DNA of 64,000 bases from Pseudoalteromonas apostichopi (GCF_030297135.1 NZ_AP028066.1:62001-126000); one strand, 5' to 3'; counted from the first letter of the stretch, positions 7,621 through 16,706 are shown. Numbers and translations: made by a program. The notes: generated from the letters alone by a model not told the origin.

Positions 7621-9355
7621 GAGATTGCTCCTGTTTTGCTGCAAAACGCGCTTTGATGATAGTTAACGCAGAAACTTCTTGAACCCAACCCGCAGGGGCT
7701 GGTTTTTCGCTGAGCTGCCAGGCTTTTTGTAGTATTTGTGATTGAACTTGGCTGCCAGGGTTATTGATTAATATGGCGGTATCGGCCGCCTTTAGCATGG
7801 CTACATCGTTTTGACTGTCGCCAAGGGCAATCACAGTAAATGGATTGCGATAGGCTTTTTTAAACTGATTTAACAGCCACTTTTGTGCAAGCCCTTTGTT
7901 GTTACCTTTGGTTAAATGGATAAAACGCCCGCCAACAAGCACTTCGTAGCCAGCTTGGCTCATTGCATCTATCAGGCCTTGTTTTTCTTCATCGCTGCCC
8001 GAGAAACAAACCGGATCTGAGTACTGTCTTTGTAAAGCCAGTTCACTTTTATCGACGGGTAGCCCTGTTAATTCGGCTATTTCTTGTGCACTAAATTGAC
8101 TAAATAAGCGTACACAATGACTATAATCACTCGCATATCGTTTAAGATCTTCATGCAATTTATCGGTACTTTGTGTCATAGCGAAGCGCCAATAACCTTG
8201 ATATTCATCACAGCCAATCGGCTTTACTTTAAAATAGTCTTTCGGGATGTAAACAGCCGCGCCATTTTCAACAATAAAAGGTTGATGATGAGCCAAACCG
8301 TTTTGAATATCAGTGACTTCAGCAAAGGTTTTGCTGGTATTAAAAATGACATTGACACCGGTATCATTCAACTTTGCCAAAAATGGTTTGATCACCTCAC
8401 ATTCGTAGCTATCGTGATCGAGCAATGTGCCGTCTAAGTCAGTAAAAATAAGTGGCTGAGCAATTTGGTCAGCGAGTAGTTCCATCTTAGTGATGTCACG
8501 CTCTGTGTCGAGCAATAATAAAGCATCTACACTCTGCGCGAGGGTTGCTAAATTTTCACGCGTAATACGCTCAAAATGAGAGATAAAACGTTTTAAACTC
8601 TGTTCATCAAAAGTACCCTGCCCTTCGCCTTTTTTGGCGATTAACTTATGCTCCTGCTCTAACCGCCAAGCATACACATCTTCAAATGAAGGCGCTTTTA
8701 ACATAATGGTGTAATCAGCCATTGCGAATACATTTTGATATTCATTCGCTAAGCAACTATTTACGCAGCGACGCCAAATGCCGTCGGCATCTTCTAGTTG
8801 CTCTAATTCATTAACTGGAGTTTGTAGTTGATAAGGTTGCTGCGGTGTACTGGCTACACACCAGCCTTCAAAAAACACGATATCAATCGGTTTTTGGTTA
8901 CTAGGCCATTGCGATTGTGGCACAGGATCATCGGTTAGCTTGTCAAATTGAGGTAGTGGCACATCCATTTTACCTGCCAACAAAGCCGATAAGGTTTGTT
9001 CCATTAATTGCGTATCATGCGTACCCGGTACCCCACGACTCGCAAACAAAGGATGAACATCTTTAGCAAGCTCATTGCGTGCATCACGGCTTAAATAAAA
9101 GTCATCGATTGATAATGACACGCTATTAAATTCGGTATTACTATTAACCCAAGTCACTAAAAAATCAGCGAGAGTTGTTTTACCTGAACCTTGGCAGCCG
9201 TTGATAGCCACCAACATAGGTTGGCCGGTCATTTTTGCGCTCAAGATATCGTGCGCGAGGGGTATAAAAAACTGCTCACTTAAGTATTGATACTTGAGTG
9301 GTAACTGATGCTTCGCTAAAAACGGGGTAATATCCACAACATTTGCCTCTTGCAT
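7613..9355 (-). CDS. Fusion of a D-glycerate 3-kinase-like P-loop kinase and a HAD-IIB glucosyl/mannosyl-3-phosphoglycerate phosphatase
   Basis: A 580-aa two-domain protein. Residues about 25-290 resemble the plant/cyanobacterial D-glycerate 3-kinase family: Walker A GCQGSGKTT (53-61), LSIDDFYLS, SRGVPGTHD, a PLPQFDKL segment and FFEGWCV. Residues about 300-570 are a Cof/MPGP-type HAD phosphatase: DLDGTLLD (306-313), NTSKT (339-343), FIVENGAAVY, a late basic segment, and GDSQND (512-517). The kinase would make 3-phosphoglycerate from glycerate, and the phosphatase would remove phosphate from glucosyl-3-phosphoglycerate. It is the first gene of the operon, starting at ATG with TAGGAG 7 nt upstream. 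Domain families are clear. The exact substrates are inferred from the neighbours. Confidence 0.85.
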   Translation of the reverse strand: MQEANVVDITPFLAKHQLPLKYQYLSEQFFIPLAHDILSAKMTGQPMLVAINGCQGSGKTTLADFLVTWVNSNTEFNSVSLSIDDFYLSRDARNELAKDVHPLFASRGVPGTHDTQLMEQTLSALLAGKMDVPLPQFDKLTDDPVPQSQWPSNQKPIDIVFFEGWCVASTPQQPYQLQTPVNELEQLEDADGIWRRCVNSCLANEYQNVFAMADYTIMLKAPSFEDVYAWRLEQEHKLIAKKGEGQGTFDEQSLKRFISHFERITRENLATLAQSVDALLLLDTERDITKMELLADQIAQPLIFTDLDGTLLDHDSYECEVIKPFLAKLNDTGVNVIFNTSKTFAEVTDIQNGLAHHQPFIVENGAAVYIPKDYFKVKPIGCDEYQGYWRFAMTQSTDKLHEDLKRYASDYSHCVRLFSQFSAQEIAELTGLPVDKSELALQRQYSDPVCFSGSDEEKQGLIDAMSQAGYEVLVGGRFIHLTKGNNKGLAQKWLLNQFKKAYRNPFTVIALGDSQNDVAMLKAADTAILINNPGSQVQSQILQKAWQLSEKPAPAGWVQEVSALTIIKARFAAKQEQSHG

Positions 9356-9435
9356 AATCGCTCCTACCAGTATGACATAGAGATAAATGCAGTTAGTAGA
9401 CCAGTTTTATAATTCCTTATTTTTTATATAGTTAC

Positions 9436-9466
9436 AAAAAAAGCGCATATTTAATGCGCTTTTTTG
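9436..9466 (-). terminator. Bidirectional-looking terminator of upp-uraA
   Basis: GCGCAT (9443-9448) pairs with ATGCGC (9454-9459), with an A-run before and a T-run after on either strand. It lies 28 bp beyond the uraA stop. The region from here to 9355 must hold the promoter of the glucosylglycerate operon; only weak promoter matches were seen there. Confidence 0.8.
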
Positions 9467-9493
9467 GTGCAATATTCCAGCAGTTATTCAGTT

Positions 9494-10732
9494 CTAATCA
9501 GCTTGTTGCACTGCTTTGGGGAGGACAGCATTTAAGATAATCCCCAAAATTGCGCATAAGCTCACACCCTGCAAACTAAACTCGTCACCACCAATATGCA
9601 TACCACCGATTCCAAACACTAAAATCAGTGCGATGATAGTCAGGTTACGAGGCGCAGTAAGGTCCTCACCTGATTTTACTAAGGTATTTAAACCAACAAC
9701 AGCAATAGAACCAAATAGTAAAATCATGATGCCACCCATCACAGGAACCGGAATAGTTTGTAATCCCGCGCCCATTTTTGCCACAAACGCGAGCACAATT
9801 GCGATGATTGCAGTCCAAAGCATCACTCGAGGGTTGAAGTTACGCGTAAGCATAACCGCACCTGTTACTTCAGAGTAAGTAGTATTAGGTGGACCACCAA
9901 AAACCGATGCCGCAGAGGTTGCTAAGCCATCACCGAGTAAAGTGCGATGTAAACCCGGTTTCTTTAAATAGTCTTTACCTGTTACTTGGCTAATTGCCAT
10001 CATGTCACCAATATGTTCAATGGCCGGAGCAATTGCCACAGGTACCATAAACAAAATAGCTTGCCACTTAAACTCAGGATAAGTAAATGCCGGCACAGCA
10101 AACCAGTTTGCTTGAGTAACCGCACTAAATTCAACAATACCTATAAATAACGAAGCAAGGTAACCTGCAATAACGCCAGCGAGAATAGGGATAAGTTTAA
10201 ATACACCTTTGCCCCAAACAGCAAAAATTAACGTAACCAGTAATGATAAACCTGAAACCCAAATAGCTTGCGCATAAGGAACTAATTGCGCACTGCCATC
10301 ACCAGCTTTACCCATTGCCATATTCACGGCAACCGGCGCTAAGGCTAAACCTATCACCATAATAACTGGGCCAACAACCACAGGCGGTAACACTTTATGC
10401 AGAGCATTTACGCCTTTAAACTTTACAATCAAGCTAAGCGCAAAATAGCAAAAGCCTGCCACCATTAAACCGCCCATTGTTGCAGGAATGCCCCACATTT
10501 GTACTGAGGCGATAATGGGTGCAATAAAAGCAAAAGACGATGCTAAAAAGATAGGAACTTGGCCTTTGGTAACCACATGAAACAGTAACGTTCCTAAGCC
10601 TGCGGTAAATAAAGCCACATTTGGGTCAAGGCCTGTCAGTAACGGCACAAGTACCAATGCACCAAATGCTACAAACAGCATTTGCGCGCCTGTTAGAATG
10701 GTTTTTAACGAAAATGTTTGATGATTTTCCAC
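9494..10732 (-). CDS. uraA: Uracil permease (NCS2 family)
   Basis: An inner-membrane uracil:proton symporter of 412 aa, the usual length. It is made almost wholly of hydrophobic segments. The NCS2 signatures are visible: MLFVAFGALVLVPLLTG at the N-terminus, FLASSFAFIAPI, the substrate-site segment PVAIAPAIEHIGDM containing the conserved Glu, and a later GGPPNTTYSE. Translation appears to start at GTG, with AAGG 8 nt upstream. It lies 9 bp after upp on the same strand, the standard uracil salvage operon: the permease brings uracil in and Upp traps it as UMP. Confidence 0.95.
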   Translation of the reverse strand: MENHQTFSLKTILTGAQMLFVAFGALVLVPLLTGLDPNVALFTAGLGTLLFHVVTKGQVPIFLASSFAFIAPIIASVQMWGIPATMGGLMVAGFCYFALSLIVKFKGVNALHKVLPPVVVGPVIMVIGLALAPVAVNMAMGKAGDGSAQLVPYAQAIWVSGLSLLVTLIFAVWGKGVFKLIPILAGVIAGYLASLFIGIVEFSAVTQANWFAVPAFTYPEFKWQAILFMVPVAIAPAIEHIGDMMAISQVTGKDYLKKPGLHRTLLGDGLATSAASVFGGPPNTTYSEVTGAVMLTRNFNPRVMLWTAIIAIVLAFVAKMGAGLQTIPVPVMGGIMILLFGSIAVVGLNTLVKSGEDLTAPRNLTIIALILVFGIGGMHIGGDEFSLQGVSLCAILGIILNAVLPKAVQQAD

Positions 10733-10741
10733 GTGAGCGCC

Positions 10742-11371
10742 TTACACTGTGCCAAAAATCTTATCACCGGCATCTCCTAAGCCTGGAATAATATATCCTT
10801 TTTCGTTTAAGTGACTGTCTAAAGATGCTGTGAAAATTTCAACATCTGGGTGCGCTGCAAGGGTTTTTTCTACGCCTTCTGGTGCAGCCACTAATACAAT
10901 CACTTTAATATCTTTACAGCCTGCTTTTTTCAGCATATCGATAGTTGCGATCATTGAGCCGCCCGTTGCCAGCATTGGGTCAATAACAAGACTTAAACGC
11001 TCATCAATTTTGCCAACTAGTTTTTCAAAATAAGGCACTGGTTCAAGTGTTTCTTCATTGCGCTGAAGACCTACCACACTTACTTTTGCAGCAGGTAATA
11101 ATTGCATTACGCCATCCATCATGCCAAGACCGGCGCGAAGAATAGGCACAACAGTAATTTTTTTTCCTTTAATATGCTCTACATCTAAAGTTGAACCATC
11201 CCACCCTGTGATTTGCACGCTTTCTAATGGTAGGTTTTTTGTTGCTTCGTAAGTAAGCAAGGTACCTACTTCAGACGAAAGCTCACGGAAACTTTTTGTG
11301 CTAATACCTTGTGCGCGCATAAGGCCAAGTTTGTGTTGAACTAACGGATGAGTAATTACATGGATAGACAT
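10742..11371 (-). CDS. upp: Uracil phosphoribosyltransferase
   Basis: A cytosolic salvage enzyme that converts uracil and PRPP to UMP and pyrophosphate. The 209-aa length is exactly typical. Visible signatures are the N-terminal HPLVQHKLGLMR, VPILRAGLGMMDG, the PRPP-binding loop VIDPMLATGGSM, and the uracil-binding C-terminus YIIPGLGDAGDKIFGT. It is first in the upp-uraA operon. The roughly 190 bp between its start and the divergent plus-strand gene should hold its promoter; no clear regulatory motif was found there. Confidence 0.97.
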   Translation of the reverse strand: MSIHVITHPLVQHKLGLMRAQGISTKSFRELSSEVGTLLTYEATKNLPLESVQITGWDGSTLDVEHIKGKKITVVPILRAGLGMMDGVMQLLPAAKVSVVGLQRNEETLEPVPYFEKLVGKIDERLSLVIDPMLATGGSMIATIDMLKKAGCKDIKVIVLVAAPEGVEKTLAAHPDVEIFTASLDSHLNEKGYIIPGLGDAGDKIFGTV

Positions 11372-11564
11372 AAGTAGAACCTAAATGAAATAAATTACGC
11401 CTATTTTAGCGCAAAATAGTCTTCTCGACTGCAAAAAATGCACACTCACTGCATTAATTTCTTGTTCTGGTCTAAAATCATACAGGACATTGCAAATATT
11501 AATTTTTTTGCAACAACACGTATCGGCAATCTTTAACACTTTATTTATTTTTGGCCCTGCAGTA

Positions 11565-12383
11565 ATGAAAACGTTTATCCTTACTTCGATACTACTTTGT
11601 AGCTTTTGCCTACCTACCCACAGTGAAACACTCAATATTCAAGTTATGGCTGATTTTGTTCCGCAAGATGGTGGTAATCCAAAAAATGAAGCCACCAAGT
11701 TCTTACTTGCTGTTGCAACTGAGCTAGGCGATGAAATCAGCCTGCGCTTTATACCTGCAAGCCGGTTAAGAGAATGGCAGCAATTAAGCAAAATGAATAA
11801 TGCTTGCTTGTACAATAAATTAAAAACCCCTGAGCGCGAGGCCCATGCTGTGTTCAGCCAATACCCAATAATGGCTTTTCCCCCTAATAAGCTAGTGGTA
11901 TTTAATAAGCCCACCATTCCAGACTCAATCACACTAGTGCAAGCTATTTTTCAATACGATTTAACAATAGGCATAGTTAAAGGTCGGTCATACTCAGAAG
12001 AGATTGATCAGTTTGTACGTTTAAATGATGAGCATTTTTTCATACTCGATGGGGCAAGAAATGCACCAAGGCTCGGACAAATGTTATTTCAAAATAAAAT
12101 TGATGCCGTTTTAGAATATCAAACTATATTTAGTAACCGTTATAAACGAGCACAGGATCTAAGTAGTATTCGCTATATCAGCCTTAAGCCAGAAAAAGTC
12201 GCGGTGTTTGGTTATATTGCTTGTTCACCAACAGAGGTCGGCAAACAAGCAGTCGCGCTGTTCGACAAGGCGCTTAAAACCGAAAAGATACGCACTTTAA
12301 TTAGTGAGCGGCTAATGGCACTATTTCATGAAGGTGAAAACACCCAAATTGTAAATGCCTTCAATGCAGCGTTTGAGCACTAA
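11565..12383 (+). CDS. Orphan extracellular solute-binding protein family 3-like
   Basis: A 272-aa periplasmic protein. I choose the ATG at 11565 because it opens directly onto a signal peptide (MKTFILTSILLCSFCLPTHS); an upstream TTG at 11490 would add 25 residues without a signal. The mature part has the layout of amino-acid-type binding proteins of the PBP2 fold: an opening IQVMADFVPQDGG, a central hinge LTIGIVKGRSYSEEIDQF, IDAVLEYQTIF, and a final ALFDKALKT helix. No transport genes are adjacent. Many such proteins in Alteromonadales are orphans with unknown ligands. Its 3' end overlaps the convergent oxidoreductase gene by 4 bp. Confidence 0.7.
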   Translation: MKTFILTSILLCSFCLPTHSETLNIQVMADFVPQDGGNPKNEATKFLLAVATELGDEISLRFIPASRLREWQQLSKMNNACLYNKLKTPEREAHAVFSQYPIMAFPPNKLVVFNKPTIPDSITLVQAIFQYDLTIGIVKGRSYSEEIDQFVRLNDEHFFILDGARNAPRLGQMLFQNKIDAVLEYQTIFSNRYKRAQDLSSIRYISLKPEKVAVFGYIACSPTEVGKQAVALFDKALKTEKIRTLISERLMALFHEGENTQIVNAFNAAFEH

Positions 12384-13351
12384 GCCGATAAAATCTGTTC
12401 CATAACCCAGCTTGTATGTAGTGCGGTTTCACCGGTGGATGGGTGTGGCTGCTGAGCATGAAAATAGTTTGCAATGTTTTCAACATGATATTGTTGAATA
12501 TGTGCAGGGTTATCAACTATGAACTGTTGTTTGCCCTGTGCGTTGTTAAGCACAATCGGCTTTTCATCAAAAACACTAAAGCTAAGCTCGCCTTCACTGC
12601 CATAAATCATCACATCATCAAAACGATTCGCTGAAGCAAAGTTCCAGCTCCCAGTGCCGGTAACGCCAGAATGATGCTGCCAGTGCGCAGTAATAGCATC
12701 AAATGCAGAATATAAGCCTCGTTGATTGGCACATAAACCATGCACCTTATTAAAATCACCTAAAAGGTAGGCAAGTAAATCAAGGCCATGGCTGGCTAAA
12801 TCGTCAAAGTAACCACCTCGTGCCACGTTTTGATCTGTGCGCCAGTTATACTCACCCGATAAATCAAGGGCGTTAGGAGCTTTACTTAAATGCCAACTAA
12901 CATGACGAGGCTTACCAATAACACCTTGTTCTAGTAACTGTTTAACTTGATTAAAGCGCGGTAACGAACGGCGATAATAAGCCACAAATAGCGGCTGTTT
13001 AGCCTCTTTAAACGCTGCGACAATGTCAAGGCTATCTTGATAACTCGGTGCCAGCGGCTTTTCAATACAGCAAGGTTTACCTGCCGCTGCAACCTCAAGA
13101 GCATACGCTTTATGGCTATCTGGCGGCGTGGCAATATATACTGCATCAACACTGTTATCGTTAATTAGTTCGCTTGGCGATGCGAACACCTTTGCAACAT
13201 TATGGCGTTTAGCGTAATCATGGGCTTTTTCAAGGTCGCGGCGTGTCACCCCAATAAGCGCAATACCTTCTGCTTGTTGATAAGCAGGGCCGCTTTTCAG
13301 TTCGGTTACTGCACCACAGCCGATAATGGCAAATCGCATTGGCTTATTCAT
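12380..13351 (-). CDS. Gfo/Idh/MocA family NAD(P)-dependent oxidoreductase
   Basis: A 323-aa soluble dehydrogenase. The N-terminal Rossmann domain shows MRFAIIGCGAVTELK and the diagnostic VDAVYIATPPDSHKAYA followed by CCIEKPLAPS, where the EKP motif includes the catalytic-site Lys. The C-terminal alpha/beta domain contains the WRTDQNVARGGYFDDLASHGLDLL segment, with the conserved Gly and Asp..His. The family acts on sugars, inositols and related polyols; the substrate cannot be read. It begins 2 bp after the APH-like kinase gene, so the two are almost certainly cotranscribed and probably handle related small molecules. RBS AAAGGA precedes the ATG. Confidence 0.85.
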   Translation of the reverse strand: MNKPMRFAIIGCGAVTELKSGPAYQQAEGIALIGVTRRDLEKAHDYAKRHNVAKVFASPSELINDNSVDAVYIATPPDSHKAYALEVAAAGKPCCIEKPLAPSYQDSLDIVAAFKEAKQPLFVAYYRRSLPRFNQVKQLLEQGVIGKPRHVSWHLSKAPNALDLSGEYNWRTDQNVARGGYFDDLASHGLDLLAYLLGDFNKVHGLCANQRGLYSAFDAITAHWQHHSGVTGTGSWNFASANRFDDVMIYGSEGELSFSVFDEKPIVLNNAQGKQQFIVDNPAHIQQYHVENIANYFHAQQPHPSTGETALHTSWVMEQILSA

Positions 13352-13353
13352 TG

Positions 13354-14301
13354 TTAATCCTTTATTTCTAAATACGTTACAAATTGCTGCTGCATGTAGC
13401 CGTTTATTTTTGCATGATCAGGGCTCCAACCTGCTAAAAAGCGATAAAAATCGCTCCATGCGTAACACCAAAGCGCTTGCCAACTGCTAACGACATGCGC
13501 AGGATTGACACTCGGTTGATAGCGCTTTAGTGCTTGTGTGAAGGTATCAAAATAGCGATTTAAATAGTCATCTGCAACTGATTTTAATGCTGCATCATCT
13601 AAACAACTACCTAAAAAGTACATCACATCAATCACCCCAATTCCCTTGCCAACGTATTGAAAATCATAGCCAAGAACGTGCTGGTTTTGTGGCAAAATAG
13701 CAAAATTGGCAAGCTTAGCATCGCCATGAATTAACGTTTGGTAAGGTGACTCACTCAACGCAGTATCAATAGCGTGTGCCTGCGCTTTTAAGCTTAAATC
13801 GCTCATACGCTGTAGCTCATCAGGCCGCGTTGCTAAATGCCAGTAACTACCTCGCGGCCAAAGTCCACCAGCAGAGCTTGCTAAATGAAAAGCATGAAAA
13901 TGTGCAAGCCAGTTTATAATTGCTTGAATGTCGCTGTGTGTAGCACTTGCTTGCTGGTAGCCAAGTGCACTGAAATCACTAAATAACAGCGCTTGCTTAC
14001 TGCCCTCTTGTATTGCCTCAATGCAGTGGATAGCCGCAGCTTCATGGGGTAATTGCTTAGCGTAACGCCGATACCAATTAAATTCGACTAAGTAAGATTG
14101 GCGCTTTCTGGCAAGCGCAAAATCACTTTGTTTTATACGACTATGATTGATCTGGCTAGGCACTTCAATCGCTTTAATTACCGCAGCAGTACCATCCATT
14201 TGGCAACGAATAATCTCACCGCAACCGCTCCATACTGATGCCGCTTGCTGCAAACCTGTAATGTTTGAAAAGTGAGATGTAACAAATTGCCTAAGATCCA
14301 T
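13354..14301 (-). CDS. APH/choline-kinase-fold phosphotransferase
   Basis: A 315-aa protein with the core motifs of the aminoglycoside phosphotransferase / CHK kinase fold: the catalytic loop TLIHGDAKLANF (Brenner motif HGDxxxxN) and the metal-binding YDFQYVGKG, where Asp replaces the DFG position, as in the ecdysteroid/CHK-like branch. The N-terminal lobe carries AAVIKAIEVP with the likely ATP-binding Lys. Members phosphorylate small hydroxyl- or amine-bearing molecules. It is the first gene of a two-gene unit with the downstream Gfo/Idh/MocA oxidoreductase. The substrate is unknown; antibiotic resistance is not implied. Confidence 0.7.
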   Translation of the reverse strand: MDLRQFVTSHFSNITGLQQAASVWSGCGEIIRCQMDGTAAVIKAIEVPSQINHSRIKQSDFALARKRQSYLVEFNWYRRYAKQLPHEAAAIHCIEAIQEGSKQALLFSDFSALGYQQASATHSDIQAIINWLAHFHAFHLASSAGGLWPRGSYWHLATRPDELQRMSDLSLKAQAHAIDTALSESPYQTLIHGDAKLANFAILPQNQHVLGYDFQYVGKGIGVIDVMYFLGSCLDDAALKSVADDYLNRYFDTFTQALKRYQPSVNPAHVVSSWQALWCYAWSDFYRFLAGWSPDHAKINGYMQQQFVTYLEIKD

Positions 14302-14374
14302 AACGCTCTGTAATTTATATAAACTGATGGCAATGGTAGGTGAAATTAGCTACTGGCACAACGGCCTATAGGCA

Positions 14375-14404
14375 ATAAAAAACCCGTGCTAAACACGGGT
14401 TTTC
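14375..14404 (-). terminator. Terminator of fadE
   Basis: CCCGTG (14383-14388) pairs with CACGGG (14394-14399) over a 5-nt loop, with AAAA/TTTT extending the stem. On the minus strand it is followed by TTTTTT. It lies about 45 bp past the fadE stop. Confidence 0.85.
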
Positions 14405-14446
14405 GAAGATAAAGTCCTAATACTGCTCAGGACTTGCATTGTTGAA

Positions 14447-16702
14447 TTACTCGTTTACCACACTTTTAAGTGGGTTTACTGGCTTTGCATTGTCATCCAG
14501 TAAGTTCATATCAAAGTCAAACTCATCAACACGAATCGCTTTTTCACGTTTCTTGTTGTAATCAATCAGTTTTGCGTACTCTTCTTCGTTGATAACACTT
14601 GCAACTAGTGCATTATCAAGCGTTTCTGCAAAACGAACGCCCGGCTTAATAGTTTTAGCACGCAGTGCTTTTTTAACTTTCTTAAGTAAATCAAGGCACG
14701 CCATTTTTGCTTTGTACGCTTGCTCATTGATGTAATGACCATCACCTTCAATTGGGTTAACCAAGTGAGTGATTTGCGCTTTAAATGCGGTATCCATTTG
14801 CGCTTGAGTCGCAAGTTCACGAATTAAATCATCGCTGATCTTAGGCATCTTCATTGAATAGTTCATAGTAATGAAACGCATAAACTTACGAGTACCACTT
14901 GCAGGGAAGTTATCTAAGAACTTATGCAATGCTTCTTCAGCGCTTTGTAGTGCAAAGCGAGTCGCATAGTGGAAGTAAGGCGCAGCTTGCTCACGTTCAC
15001 TGCTTGCTACTTTTTGCTCGTAGTATTTAATCGATGCCATGGCAGCATATAAGAAGCTCATTACGTCGCCTAAACGTGCAGATAACATTTCTGCTTGTTT
15101 AAGTTTGCCACCCAGTACCAATAACGAGAAGTCAGCGTAAACTGCAAGTTTTGCAGATAGTTTGTGCGCTGCTTTTTCGTATTCACGTACTTCGGGTAGT
15201 GACGATTTAGCACCCGCAGTAAACGGTAATACACCTAAACGGAAAGCACGTAAGCTGTTAGCTACACTGTAGCCTACTGTTTTACGTAAAATGCTATTGA
15301 ATTCTTTATCTGCATTTTTGTCTTCGCTGTGGATAGACTCAACCATAGATTGCAGGTAAGGATGACAACGCATTACACCTTGACCAAAAATCATTAAGTT
15401 ACGAGTAAGAATGTTTGCACCTTCAACCGTGATTGCGATTGGTTGTGCAACATAACCACTTGCTAATGTGTTTTGTGGACCATTTTGAATCGCTTTACCT
15501 GCTTGTATATCCATTGCTGAATCAAGCACGTTACGACCAATTTCTGTCATATGGTATTTAGCAATTGCAGTGACTACAGATGGTTTTAAGCCCATGCCTA
15601 AACCTTCTGTTGTTAATACACGCATCGCTTCTTGAAGGTAAGTTTTACCTGCGATATCAGCAAGCTTTTCTTGGATGCCTTCGAATTGACCAATCGCAAG
15701 ACCAAACTGCTCACGAACTGCTGCGTACTCTGAAGCACCTTTAAATGCTACTTGTGATGAACTAACACCAAGCGCCGGTAACGAAATACCACGACCTGCG
15801 CCTAAACAGCTAACCAGCATTTGCCAGCCACGACCGATGTTCTTTTGACCACCAATGATGAAATCCATTGGTACAAATACTTTTTCGCCGCGTGTCGTAC
15901 CATTATAAAAACGGATACCCATAGGATCATGACGATTACCAAGTTCAACACCTGGGTGATCTTTAGGGATAAGCGCACAGGTAATACCTAGGTTTTCTTT
16001 GCCACCTAGTAAACCATCAGGGTCAACAACTTTAAATGCTAAACCTAACACTGTCGCAATTGGCGCAAGTGTGATGTAACGTTTGTCCCAGGTAATTTCT
16101 AAACCTAACACTTCTTCGCCATTGAACTGACCACGTTTAACAACACCAATATCTGGAATGCCACCCGCATCCGAACCCGCTTCTGGGCTAGTTAGTGCGA
16201 AACAAGGAATATCACGACCATTTGCAAGACGTGGTAAGTAGTGATCTTGTTGCTCTTTTGTACCAAAGTGAAGCAATAACTCACCTGGGCCTAATGAGTT
16301 AGGAACCATCACGGTTACCGCAACCGCAGAACTCTTCGTCGCGATAGTCGCAACGATTGTAGAGTTTGCATAAGGGCTGAATTCTAAACCGCCGAATGAT
16401 TTAGGAATGATAAGCGAGAAAAAACGCTCTTTTTTCAAGAAATCAAGAATGTAGTCAGGAAGATGAACACCATTTTGAATTTCAGAATCATCAATCATTG
16501 ATAATAATTCTTTCACTGGGCCATCTAAGAATGCTTGCTCTTCAGCGCTCAGCTTAGCTGCTGGCACGTCACGAAGTGCATCGAAATCAGGTTTACCTTG
16601 GTAGATTGAACCTTCTAACCAAACATCACCCGCATCTAACGCTTCTTGTTCTGTAATTGAAATACTAGGTAATACTTTTTTTAATTTTGTACGTAAGCTC
16701 AT
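14447..16702 (-). CDS. fadE: Acyl-CoA dehydrogenase (FadE type, long form)
   Basis: A 751-aa flavoprotein that would catalyse the first step of fatty acid beta-oxidation, acyl-CoA to enoyl-CoA. The N-terminal half has the acyl-CoA dehydrogenase core: FFSLIIPKSFGGLEFSPYA, FALTSPEAGSDAGG (FAD-contact region), GRGISLPALGVSSSQVAFK, and REQFGLAIGQFEGIQEKLA. The C-terminal half matches the extra domain of FadE-type enzymes (DUF1974). At 751 aa it is shorter than E. coli FadE (about 814 aa) and lacks an obvious N-terminal membrane helix. It is monocistronic with its own terminator. Two FadR-like operators lie immediately upstream, which suggests repression until fatty acyl-CoA is present. Confidence 0.92.
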   Translation of the reverse strand: MSLRTKLKKVLPSISITEQEALDAGDVWLEGSIYQGKPDFDALRDVPAAKLSAEEQAFLDGPVKELLSMIDDSEIQNGVHLPDYILDFLKKERFFSLIIPKSFGGLEFSPYANSTIVATIATKSSAVAVTVMVPNSLGPGELLLHFGTKEQQDHYLPRLANGRDIPCFALTSPEAGSDAGGIPDIGVVKRGQFNGEEVLGLEITWDKRYITLAPIATVLGLAFKVVDPDGLLGGKENLGITCALIPKDHPGVELGNRHDPMGIRFYNGTTRGEKVFVPMDFIIGGQKNIGRGWQMLVSCLGAGRGISLPALGVSSSQVAFKGASEYAAVREQFGLAIGQFEGIQEKLADIAGKTYLQEAMRVLTTEGLGMGLKPSVVTAIAKYHMTEIGRNVLDSAMDIQAGKAIQNGPQNTLASGYVAQPIAITVEGANILTRNLMIFGQGVMRCHPYLQSMVESIHSEDKNADKEFNSILRKTVGYSVANSLRAFRLGVLPFTAGAKSSLPEVREYEKAAHKLSAKLAVYADFSLLVLGGKLKQAEMLSARLGDVMSFLYAAMASIKYYEQKVASSEREQAAPYFHYATRFALQSAEEALHKFLDNFPASGTRKFMRFITMNYSMKMPKISDDLIRELATQAQMDTAFKAQITHLVNPIEGDGHYINEQAYKAKMACLDLLKKVKKALRAKTIKPGVRFAETLDNALVASVINEEEYAKLIDYNKKREKAIRVDEFDFDMNLLDDNAKPVNPLKSVVNE

Positions 16703-16706
16703 AATA

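Noticed and set aside
7618..7644. Longer GpgS start at 7644
   Set aside because: It has no ribosome-binding site and the added residues lie inside the preceding gene; the ATG at 7620 has AGGAG at proper spacing.
11381..11635. Minus-strand open frame of 84 codons upstream of upp
   Set aside because: It would overlap the start of the signal-peptide-bearing gene at 11565, and its translation has no recognisable pattern; the region is better read as a divergent promoter.
13354..14301. Antibiotic resistance gene (aminoglycoside phosphotransferase)
   Set aside because: Only the general kinase fold is visible; the sequence and operon with an oxidoreductase point to ordinary metabolism.
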